Source of the DNA: an uncultured Clostridia bacterium
GTDB lineage: Bacteria > Bacillota > Clostridia > TANB77 > CAG-508
DNA length: 13,886 nucleotides
Assembly (NCBI GenBank): GCA_948517135.1
Contig: CAORJJ010000052.1
Span: forward strand, 749 to 14,634
Reading direction: 5' to 3'
In this document: in pieces, positions 6,905 to 13,886 of the stretch
How positions within the stretch are numbered: position 1 is the stretch's first letter
Layout: each line of letters opens with the position of its first letter
The notes under the pieces: generated by a model
Databases searched by the model: none
Told to the model about the DNA's origin: nothing
The model's input: the letters and a program-made list of their open reading frames with translations, nothing else
Program-made: the position numbers and the translations under genes

Positions 6905-7813
6905 ATGAAAGAGAAAAAAGTCGCTGTAATAATGTCAACTTATAATGGAGAGAAATTTATTAAAGAACAACTAGATTCGATATTAACTCAAACTTATAAA
7001 AATTTTGAAATTGTTGTTAGAGATGATGGATCATCAGATAATACAGTAAATATTATTAAAGAATATCAAAAAAATCATAAAAATATAACATTACATGAAG
7101 GAAAAAACTTAGGATTTGTTAAGAGTTTTTTTGAGTTGTTAAAACTTGCAGATGCAGATTATTATTCATATGCAGATCAGGATGATATTTGGCTTGAAAA
7201 TAAAATCGAACTTGCAGTAAATGCTTTAAATGAGTTAGATGATTCAAAGCCTAATATGGTATTTGGAAATTCAGATTATTATGATGAGAACATGAAATTT
7301 ATTGGACATGGAGAAAAAGATAAAAAATACTCATTTTTAAAATCTTTATTTGCATGTTGCGGTCAAGGAATGACAATGACAGTAAATAAAGTAACAAGAG
7401 ATATGATTATTGAAAACAATCCAAAAACATGTTTTTTCCATGATTGGTGGACATACATATTATGTATGGGACTTGGAAATGTTGCTTACAATAATGTAAC
7501 AACAGTAAAATATAGAAGAAGAAAAGAAAATGCAACTTCTGAAGGTCAAGGATATTTTAGATTACTTATTTGGAGAGTAAAAAACCTAATATTAAATGAT
7601 GGAATGCAAGATATAAAACAACAAATGACAAATTTTAAAGAATATTATTATTATCAATTATCATCTGAAAATAGAGCAATTTTAGATGTATTTTCAACAG
7701 AGGAATATAACTTAGAAAATGCATTTAAAAAAGCATTTTATCCAAAAAGAATTAGAAACAGACTTGTTGATGATTTTATGATAAGAATAGTATTTTTAAT
7801 GGGAGTATTATAA
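6905..7813 (+). CDS. GT2 glycosyltransferase, rhamnosyltransferase-like
   Basis: A protein of 302 residues. Its ribosome site GGAAGG (6888-6893) lies inside the end of the preceding gene, so the two are tightly coupled. The GT-A domain shows V-A-V-I-M-S-T-Y-N-G at 6-15, R-D-D-G-S-S-D at 39-45, K-N-L-G-F at 67-71, and Y-A-D-Q-D-D-I-W at 89-96 with D91/D93/D94. F-F-H-D-W-W follows at 177-182. The D-Q-D-D-I-W and H-D-W-W pair is typical of the RgpB/RfbF-like branch, often annotated as alpha-L-rhamnosyltransferase, which adds sugars to a lipid-linked chain in the cytoplasm. Rhamnose is plausible, but no dTDP-rhamnose genes are in the window to support it. Its stop overlaps the next start (TAATG). 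Confidence 0.83.
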   Translation: MKEKKVAVIMSTYNGEKFIKEQLDSILTQTYKNFEIVVRDDGSSDNTVNIIKEYQKNHKNITLHEGKNLGFVKSFFELLKLADADYYSYADQDDIWLENKIELAVNALNELDDSKPNMVFGNSDYYDENMKFIGHGEKDKKYSFLKSLFACCGQGMTMTVNKVTRDMIIENNPKTCFFHDWWTYILCMGLGNVAYNNVTTVKYRRRKENATSEGQGYFRLLIWRVKNLILNDGMQDIKQQMTNFKEYYYYQLSSENRAILDVFSTEEYNLENAFKKAFYPKRIRNRLVDDFMIRIVFLMGVL

Positions 7814-9069
7814 TGGATTCAGAAAAAAAGTTATTTTTAAAGAACTTTATTTGGAATAGTTTAGGAACTGGAATAAATTCATTTAATTCATTGTTTTTCT
7901 TAATTATAGTAACAAGAGTAAATGATATTCAAACAGCAGGCATATTTTCTATTGCATATGCTACTGCAACAATTCTTTATACTTTAGCTATGTATTCTGG
8001 TAGATTATGCCAAGTAACAGATATAAAAAATAAAATAAAAGATAAAGATTATATTGTAACAAGAGTTATAACATGTATAGTAATGCTTATAGGAGGAGCG
8101 GGATTTCTTGCTATAAAACAATATAGTGGATTTAAAACAACAATTTTTGCATTACTTGCAATTTTTAAAGGATTAGAAGCATTTTCTGATATTTTGTATG
8201 GAGTAATGCAAAAAAATGATTTATTATATAAATCAGGTCAATCTTTAAGTTTAAAAGGTTTTATAGGAATTGCAGGATTCTTAATTGTTGATTTAATTAC
8301 AAGAGATTTGAGACTAGCATGTCTTTCTGTTATATTAGTAAATATTGCTATTTTAATAGTATTTGATTATTTTATGATATCAAAGAAATTAATAAATTCA
8401 GAAGAGAAAATAAGCAAGGATAATGTATTATCAATTATAAAAAGTGAATTTTTTGTTTTTGTAAATTCATTTGCTGGAATATACATATTAAATGCACCTA
8501 AATATGCAATAGATAATTTTTTAACAGAAGATATACAAGCAATTTACGGATACATAATGATGCCAGCTACTGTAATGACATTATTTACACAATTTATAGT
8601 AATGCCATTTTTAGGAAAACTTAAAGATATGTATGAAAAAAATGAATTAAAAGAAATTGAAAAAGTTACTTTAAAAATTAAGCTAATAGTTATTGCTTTT
8701 GGAGCATTTGCAGTGTTAGCAGCATTTTTACTAGGTCCAGAATTCTTAGGACTAATATATGGATTAGATTTAACTGCATATAGAATGAACTTGTGTGTAA
8801 TTATTGGTTCATATATATTTTATGCAATTTCATATATAAACTTAGTAACTTTAACAACAATTCGTCATACATTTATACAGTTTGTTATTTATGTAATTTC
8901 AATGATAGTAGCCTTTTTAGGTTCAAATATTTTAGTTGGGAATTTGAATTTTGGTATAAATGGTGCGACTTTCTCATGTACAACAACACTTGCTTTTCAA
9001 TTTGTTTTATATACAATAGCAACTAAAGTAATAATGTATAAAGAAAAAAATAAATTAAAGGTAGAATAA
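7813..9069 (+). CDS. Wzx-like polysaccharide repeat-unit flippase (MVF/MATE superfamily)
   Basis: A protein of 418 residues with about 12 hydrophobic helices spread over the whole length and no large soluble domain, the usual size and layout of Wzx/RfbX exporters. The N-terminus has K-N-F-I-W-N-S-L-G-T and the loop T-A-G-I-F-S-I-A-Y-A. A segment E-A-F-S-D-I-L-Y-G-V-M-Q-K (about 122-134) resembles the conserved E-x-x-S-D-x-x-Y-G-x-x-Q region of Gram-positive Wzx proteins. It would move undecaprenyl-diphosphate-linked repeat units to the outer face. The ATG shares one base with the previous stop (TAATG), and GGGAG at 7801-7805 serves it, so translation is probably coupled to the GT2 before it. 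A Wzx implies a Wzy-type polymerisation step, but no clear Wzy is visible here. Confidence 0.82.
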   Translation: MDSEKKLFLKNFIWNSLGTGINSFNSLFFLIIVTRVNDIQTAGIFSIAYATATILYTLAMYSGRLCQVTDIKNKIKDKDYIVTRVITCIVMLIGGAGFLAIKQYSGFKTTIFALLAIFKGLEAFSDILYGVMQKNDLLYKSGQSLSLKGFIGIAGFLIVDLITRDLRLACLSVILVNIAILIVFDYFMISKKLINSEEKISKDNVLSIIKSEFFVFVNSFAGIYILNAPKYAIDNFLTEDIQAIYGYIMMPATVMTLFTQFIVMPFLGKLKDMYEKNELKEIEKVTLKIKLIVIAFGAFAVLAAFLLGPEFLGLIYGLDLTAYRMNLCVIIGSYIFYAISYINLVTLTTIRHTFIQFVIYVISMIVAFLGSNILVGNLNFGINGATFSCTTTLAFQFVLYTIATKVIMYKEKNKLKVE

Positions 9070-9119
9070 TTAAACAAAAGAATTATAATAAAAATGTAGT
9101 ATAAAGGAATGGTAAAAAT

Positions 9120-11216
9120 ATGGGAATATTTTATATACTTAGTTTAATTGTTTTAGTTTTTGGATTTTTAATTTTAAAGAAATCTGATGAAAAATTAAAT
9201 TTAATAAAATGGGGAATTATAGCAATAGTATCATTGTATGCATACAATATTACAATTGGAATGATTTTAGGATTACTTAATATTACATCACATATTTGGC
9301 TTTTAGCAATAATTAATATAATTTTCGGAGTAATTTTTGGAGCAAAATCAATATTAAAAAAAGATATTCAAAAATATGAAATAACAAAATATGATATAGC
9401 TGGTTTACTAATTATATTAGTTATGTTTTCAGTAATGTGGTTTAAAGATTTATATATACAAAAAGGAAATATTGCACATCAAGCAGTAGATTCAGCTGTT
9501 CATTATAGAGCTGCAAAGCATTATTCTGAAGTTTTAAAAATATTTGTAAATGCTGAAGATAAGACATTTTTCAACTTTAATATAATGCAAACAGGAGCAT
9601 ATATAAATGATGGAATTTTTATGAATGTATTACATAGTATTACAGGATTAGAATATTCATATATATATCAAATATTTGAAACATTAACAATGTTTATCGG
9701 TGGAATTGCGTTTTATGCTTTTTTTGCAACTAAAATTAAAACCAAAAAAGGCCTTATAGCAAGTTTAGCATTATTTGGATTGTATATATATGGATATCCA
9801 TATAATTCATGGATATATGGTTTTTCATATCTTTCAGTTGGAATAGTAATGACAGCAATATTATTATCAGTAGTAGAGAGTGTATATTCAGATGAAAAAA
9901 TAAGAAAAATAGTTACAATACCATTAGTTGTAATTACTGCAATTGGATTAATATTCTCATATTGTTTATTTGTACCAGCAATTTTTACTGCGATTTGTAT
10001 ATTCTGTTTCTTAAAAGATCTGTCAGATAAAAATGCAAAAAAATATTTAAAGTTTTTTGGAAAAACAACATTAATAATAACTGGATTATTGTTACTTGTA
10101 ACTGCTAGCGGAATTGGTTACTTATTTATACCATCATTTTTTATAGAAGGACAAACTAATTTAATAAGTGCTCTTAAAATTGATGGCGAATTGTATGAGG
10201 AAAAGTATATAAATTTTGTTCCATATATACCTTTTGCTATATTGTATTTCGCGGAAATAATTAAAAGAATAAAAAATAAATCACTTAGATATCAAGATGT
10301 ATTTTCAGTAATAATTGTAGGTTATACAGCACTTTTATATTTAGGAATGCTTGCAGGTTTTGTATCTCCATATTATATGTTAAAAACATATTTTATAATG
10401 TGGGTTGGAATTTTTGCAGCAATGATAGATTTGGTAAATACATATCTTAACGAAAAAATTATAAGAATTGATGCAATATTAATGTTTGCTTTATATGTAT
10501 TTTTAATATTTAGAAGTATAGTAATAAAAAAAGAACCAATTCTTGATATGTGGGGAATTTTAAAACTATTTGTATGTTTAATACTTGCATTATTTACTGT
10601 TTTACCAGAACTTGTAAAATATATAGATTTAACTAAATTTAAAAAAATACCTGAGAAATTTAGAAAGAGATTTGAAATAAAAGGTATTAAAATTTCAGTA
10701 TTTACATATGTAATTGTTTGGACTGTTTTTGTATGTGGATGGGTTTGGATTAAAGCTGGACATGTAGTAGGAGAAGAAGAAAAACATAGATTGCCAAATT
10801 ATGTTGGAATATATTTTGAAGAAAATTGTGATCGTAGAAAAAGAATTGATATGAATAATAGTTTTAATATTAATGAAGTAGAAACAGCTGTATTTGCTAG
10901 AGAAAATTTAAAAGATATGACAGTTGAAAATACACACTTAATAACAGATGGATGGTATTTTTCAAGAATTTGGGCAACAGCAGTGCTTGAAATATCAAGT
11001 GACCAAATTCCATATCAAAATGTAGTTCAAGATACAACAATTTATAATATACAAAATGCTTTTGAAAACCCAGAAAAGAAATATATAATAGAATTTACAA
11101 ATAATGAGGGAAATGCAAAAAAACAATATAAAGCAAATTTAGAAGAAGCAAAGCAAAATAGTAAAATAGAAATACTATTTGAAAATGAAAATGGTTTTGT
11201 AGCAAAAATTAAATAA
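9120..11216 (+). CDS. Large membrane protein of unknown family, GT-C-like; paralogue A of a tandem pair
   Basis: A protein of 698 residues; AAAGGA (9103-9108) lies 11 bases before ATG 9120. About 14-16 hydrophobic segments lie between 2 and 545, followed by a soluble tail (about 546-698). The first long loop holds D124-S-A-V-H-Y129 and M-Q-T-G-A-Y-I-N at 156-163. Further conserved points are G-Y-P-Y at 225-228, G-F-S-Y-L-S-V at 234-240, F-S-Y-C-L-F-V-P at 279-286, K-Y-L-K-F-F-G-K at 308-315, and G-F-V-S-P-Y-Y at 413-419. All of these recur in the next gene. I do not recognise a named family. Many helices, an acidic/histidine motif in an early outer loop and an outer C-terminal domain fit a GT-C glycosyltransferase. 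A polymerase or ligase is possible. Compared with its paralogue it has an extra helix region (about 472-520) and about 22 more residues near 568-590. Confidence 0.55.
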   Translation: MGIFYILSLIVLVFGFLILKKSDEKLNLIKWGIIAIVSLYAYNITIGMILGLLNITSHIWLLAIINIIFGVIFGAKSILKKDIQKYEITKYDIAGLLIILVMFSVMWFKDLYIQKGNIAHQAVDSAVHYRAAKHYSEVLKIFVNAEDKTFFNFNIMQTGAYINDGIFMNVLHSITGLEYSYIYQIFETLTMFIGGIAFYAFFATKIKTKKGLIASLALFGLYIYGYPYNSWIYGFSYLSVGIVMTAILLSVVESVYSDEKIRKIVTIPLVVITAIGLIFSYCLFVPAIFTAICIFCFLKDLSDKNAKKYLKFFGKTTLIITGLLLLVTASGIGYLFIPSFFIEGQTNLISALKIDGELYEEKYINFVPYIPFAILYFAEIIKRIKNKSLRYQDVFSVIIVGYTALLYLGMLAGFVSPYYMLKTYFIMWVGIFAAMIDLVNTYLNEKIIRIDAILMFALYVFLIFRSIVIKKEPILDMWGILKLFVCLILALFTVLPELVKYIDLTKFKKIPEKFRKRFEIKGIKISVFTYVIVWTVFVCGWVWIKAGHVVGEEEKHRLPNYVGIYFEENCDRRKRIDMNNSFNINEVETAVFARENLKDMTVENTHLITDGWYFSRIWATAVLEISSDQIPYQNVVQDTTIYNIQNAFENPEKKYIIEFTNNEGNAKKQYKANLEEAKQNSKIEILFENENGFVAKIK

Positions 11217-11243
11217 ATTTTCTGCAAATGAAAGGAAAAATTT

Positions 11244-13073
11244 ATGTTAGGAATATTTTATATTTTAACAGTTATAGCAATGGTAGTAACTTTTATACTA
11301 GTAAAAAAGAGTGAGAGCAAAGTAAACTTAATAAATTGGTGCATTCTATCAGGAATTGCATATTTATGTTTTAATATTACAATTTGTATGATATTTGGTG
11401 TGTTAAATATTACAACAAATCTAGTGTTTTTATCAGTAGTAGATTTACTTGTAACAGCTGGATTTGGATTTAAAATATATAAAGATAAAGAAATTCAAAA
11501 ATTCGAAATACGTAAAAGAGATTTGGTAGCAATGATTATTTGTTTAGCAATTATTTGCTATATGGGTAAAAACCAATACAGACCATTTGATAAAAGTGTT
11601 GGAAATGCATCAGTAGATGTTTCAATGCATTATAGTGCTGCAACGAATTTTGCAGATAATATGAAAGTTCTTGCAAAAATAGATAATAAAACTGGATATA
11701 ATTTTACAACAATGCAAACAGGAGCATATATAAATACTGGTATTTTTATGAATATAATAAGAAGTTTAAAACCAGATTATAAAGAATATGCAACATTTAA
11801 AATTTTTGAAATAGCTGTAATATTATTAAATACAGCAGGATTTTATATGCTAATTTCAGATAAATTAAAATCAAAATCAAACTATATAATAGGAATGGTA
11901 TTTTTGATTTTATATGCATATGCATACCCATATACAAGTTTGCTATATGGATTTTCATACTTGAGTGTTGCAATAGCATTTGCAACAGGACTATTTTATT
12001 TGGCAAAAATATATGATAAAGGAATAAATAATAAATTTCTAATAGGATTAATAGTTCTAATGGGGATTGGAATAATCTTTTCTTATTGTTTATTTGTGCC
12101 AGCATTATTTGCATTTATTTGTATATATGCATTTATAAAAGATTTTAGAAATAAGGAAGAAAAAAAATACTTAAAATTTTTTGGTAAAAATACATTAATT
12201 ATAACTGGATTACTATTAATAGTTACTGTTTTATCAATATGTTATTTAGTAATTCCAACATTTACATTAAGTGATCAAAATAAACTTACAGATGCAATAG
12301 GATTTGATGGTGGGATATATAAAGCTTTATATCAAGATTTCTTATTCTATATTCCATTTATAATATTATTTATATTTAGTTGTATAAAAAATAAGAAAAT
12401 GGATTACAAAATTGTGGCTGGAATACTTTTAGTTTTACAAACAGTTTTAGAACTTATAGGATTTTATATTGGTTTTGTATCACCATATTATTACTACAAA
12501 ATTTATTATATTTTATGGATTATAGCAGTAGAAATAGCAGTTGAAATGATGTGTGAATTTGATAATAACAAAGAGTTAAAAGTGCTATCAATATCAGCTT
12601 TAACTGTATGGATTATGATTATTTATGGAGCCATTTCTGGAATTGAATGGAAAGTTCAAGAAAAGTGCCCAGGTTTAATAGAGGTTCGTAAATTTGAATC
12701 TTTAGCTGGAATATATTATGATACAAATGTACTTGCAAGAGAAAATATAAAAGCTTCATGCTTTGTTAATGATAATAGATTAGATTTAGCAGAAGAAATG
12801 GGAAAAGTAGAAGGAATGACATTAAAAAATATGCTAGTAGGTGGAATGAATACAAATTGTAAAGCATGGATGTATGTTGTATCAAGAATAGAATGTGGTG
12901 GAGAATCAATAAATGATTTGCAAAAAGCAATAGTAGAAACAAGCGTAGAAGATTGGCTTGCAACTCCAGATAAAGAATATTTTGTGTTATACACTGGAGA
13001 ACCATACAGTACAACAGATCAATATGAACTTTTATTTCAAAATCCAGCAGGAGTTATTTTAAAAAGAAAATAA
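11244..13073 (+). CDS. Large membrane protein of unknown family, GT-C-like; paralogue B of a tandem pair
   Basis: A protein of 609 residues, 27 bases after its paralogue; AAAGGA (11231-11236) lies 7 bases before ATG 11244. It shares L-G-I-F-Y-I-L at the start, F-N-I-T-I near 43-47, D125-V-S-M-H-Y130, M-Q-T-G-A-Y-I-N at 157-164, and A-Y-P-Y near 227-230. Also shared are G-F-S-Y-L-S-V, F-S-Y-C-L-F-V-P, K-Y-L-K-F-F-G-K with I-I-T-G-L-L-L, and G-F-V-S-P-Y-Y at 410-416. The tails align again at G-I-Y-Y/G-I-Y-F, L-A-R-E-N-I-K/F-A-R-E-N-L-K and the last strand, but residues about 507-575 have diverged strongly. It lacks the extra helix of paralogue A. Function is inferred only from layout: probably extracytoplasmic sugar transfer with a different acceptor or donor choice. 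There is no sign of pseudogenisation. Confidence 0.55.
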   Translation: MLGIFYILTVIAMVVTFILVKKSESKVNLINWCILSGIAYLCFNITICMIFGVLNITTNLVFLSVVDLLVTAGFGFKIYKDKEIQKFEIRKRDLVAMIICLAIICYMGKNQYRPFDKSVGNASVDVSMHYSAATNFADNMKVLAKIDNKTGYNFTTMQTGAYINTGIFMNIIRSLKPDYKEYATFKIFEIAVILLNTAGFYMLISDKLKSKSNYIIGMVFLILYAYAYPYTSLLYGFSYLSVAIAFATGLFYLAKIYDKGINNKFLIGLIVLMGIGIIFSYCLFVPALFAFICIYAFIKDFRNKEEKKYLKFFGKNTLIITGLLLIVTVLSICYLVIPTFTLSDQNKLTDAIGFDGGIYKALYQDFLFYIPFIILFIFSCIKNKKMDYKIVAGILLVLQTVLELIGFYIGFVSPYYYYKIYYILWIIAVEIAVEMMCEFDNNKELKVLSISALTVWIMIIYGAISGIEWKVQEKCPGLIEVRKFESLAGIYYDTNVLARENIKASCFVNDNRLDLAEEMGKVEGMTLKNMLVGGMNTNCKAWMYVVSRIECGGESINDLQKAIVETSVEDWLATPDKEYFVLYTGEPYSTTDQYELLFQNPAGVILKRK

Positions 13074-13084
13074 AGGGAGAAATT

Positions 13085-13886
13085 ATGAAAGTAGCAGTTA
13101 TTATTGTAAATTACAATGATGCAGAAGATACATTAAAATATGTAAAAACAATAACTGAATATAAAATAATTAATAGAATAGTAGTAGTAGATAACAAATC
13201 TACTACTTTAGGTACTTTTGATAAATTAAAAACATTAGAAAATGATAAAGTAAAAGTGGTTGAATCTGATAAAAATGGTGGATATGATTATGGCAATAAT
13301 TTCGGAATAAAATATTTAGAAAGTAAAAAAGAAGAATATGATTACTATATTGTTTCTAATCCAGATATAGAAATATCAGAAGAATCAATAAAACACTGCT
13401 TAGATGTTATGAATTCTAATGAGAAAATAGCTGTAATTGCTCCTAGAATGTTAAATAAAGATGAAGTGCCAATACGTAGAAGTAGCTGGAAAATTAGAAC
13501 TTTTGCTTTAGATGTAATTCATTCTACAAGAATTTTAGAATTGCTATTTTATAAAGTTTTAAGAAATGGAGAATATTCAAATAAAGAATATGAAAATGAA
13601 TTATTAGAAGTAGAAGCAATTTCAGGTGCATTTTTTATAATAAAATCTAAAATTTTAAGAGAAGTAGGATATCTTGATGATAATGTATTCTTATTTTATG
13701 AAGAAGATATTTTAGCACATAAATTGAAAGAAAAAGGATATAAAACAATTAGCTTAAATTCTGAAAAGTTTATTCATTATGAAAGTCAAACAATAGGAAA
13801 ATCTTTAAGCTATTATAAAAAGATGAAGCAGATGTTTAAAAGCAAAATGTATTATCATAAAAATTATAATAAAATAAATTCAATAC
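13085..13886 (+). CDS. GT2 glycosyltransferase, COG1216/rhamnosyltransferase-like (3' end outside window)
   Basis: The reading frame is open for 267 codons from ATG 13085 to the window edge; the start follows AGGGAGA (13074-13080) right after the previous stop. The GT-A pattern shows V-A-V-I-I-V-N-Y-N-D at 3-12, V-V-D-N-K-S at 34-39, K-N-G-G-Y-D-Y-G-N-N at 63-72, and S-N-P-D-I-E-I at 91-97. I-S-G-A-F-F-I-I-K at 179-187 and F-Y-E-E-D-I-L-A-H-K-L at 204-214 follow, then H231-Y-E-S. N-P-D in place of a classical D-x-D, followed by G-A-F-F and F-x-E-D, marks the WbbL-like COG1216 group. These enzymes often transfer rhamnose or related deoxy sugars to lipid-linked intermediates. Usual length is about 280-340 residues, so probably only the C-terminal end is missing. 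Confidence 0.83.
   Translation, partial: MKVAVIIVNYNDAEDTLKYVKTITEYKIINRIVVVDNKSTTLGTFDKLKTLENDKVKVVESDKNGGYDYGNNFGIKYLESKKEEYDYYIVSNPDIEISEESIKHCLDVMNSNEKIAVIAPRMLNKDEVPIRRSSWKIRTFALDVIHSTRILELLFYKVLRNGEYSNKEYENELLEVEAISGAFFIIKSKILREVGYLDDNVFLFYEEDILAHKLKEKGYKTISLNSEKFIHYESQTIGKSLSYYKKMKQMFKSKMYYHKNYNKINSI

Noticed and set aside
8793..9026. 77-codon open frame inside the Wzx-like gene
   Set aside because: It is an out-of-frame shadow of a well-supported gene, with Cys/Tyr/Asn-rich low-complexity translation and no ribosome site.
9084..9089. TATAAT before the first paralogue as a promoter
   Set aside because: There is no -35 box at normal distance, and such hexamers are frequent in this AT-rich DNA.
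11797..12114. Minus-strand open frame of 105 codons, and other minus-strand frames of 60-100 codons
   Set aside because: All lie opposite well-supported genes, translate to low-complexity Ile/Leu/Phe-rich sequence and lack start signals. They are a by-product of AT-rich coding DNA.
1..13886. CRISPR array, tRNA/rRNA genes, insertion sequences or phage genes
   Set aside because: Looked for and not seen: no regularly spaced repeats, no tRNA-like cloverleaf, no transposase or integrase motifs. The GtrA/GtrII genes can be phage-borne elsewhere, but nothing here indicates a prophage.

Overview
The window is visibly AT-rich and all its genes lie on the + strand, close together. Codons ending in A/T, AGA for arginine and ATA for isoleucine dominate, and purine-rich Shine-Dalgarno sites of the AAAGGA/AGGAGA type precede most genes. 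This suggests a low-GC Bacillota (Clostridia-like) bacterium; Fusobacteriota is an alternative I cannot exclude. It is a stretch of a cell-surface polysaccharide or glycopolymer decoration locus. No RNA genes, CRISPR arrays, insertion sequences or recognisable phage genes are seen.

Layout. (1) Positions 31-2487 hold a GtrA-type flippase and a GtrII-type (Glucos_trans_II) membrane glucosyltransferase with an unusual charged N-terminal extension. (2) The 138-base gap at 2488-2625 carries the best promoter in the window (extended -10), overlapped by a palindrome resembling a Fur box. (3) Positions 2626-4620 hold a GtrB/DPM1-like polyprenyl-phosphate sugar synthase and a cytoplasmic GT2. (4) The short gap at 4621-4698 contains a perfect 15-bp inverted repeat. 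(5) Positions 4699-9069 hold a large polytopic membrane protein of GT-C type, a rhamnosyltransferase-like GT2 and a Wzx-like flippase, with almost no gaps between them. (6) Positions 9120-13073 hold two tandem paralogous large membrane proteins of no family I can name, also GT-C-like in layout. (7) From 13085 a further GT2 runs off the end of the window.

How they could work together (inference): the cytoplasmic GT2 enzymes at 3580, 6905 and 13085 build an undecaprenyl-linked repeat unit, which the Wzx-like protein at 7813 exports. The synthase at 2626 charges polyprenyl phosphate with one sugar and the GtrA-like protein flips it. The GtrII-like protein and perhaps the other three large membrane proteins then transfer sugars onto the polymer outside the membrane. 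The notable feature is one apparent lipid-sugar supply route (one synthase, one flippase) beside up to four multi-pass candidate transferases, two of them a diverged tandem pair. No nucleotide-sugar biosynthesis gene and no clear Wzy polymerase is in view, so the locus continues outside the window.
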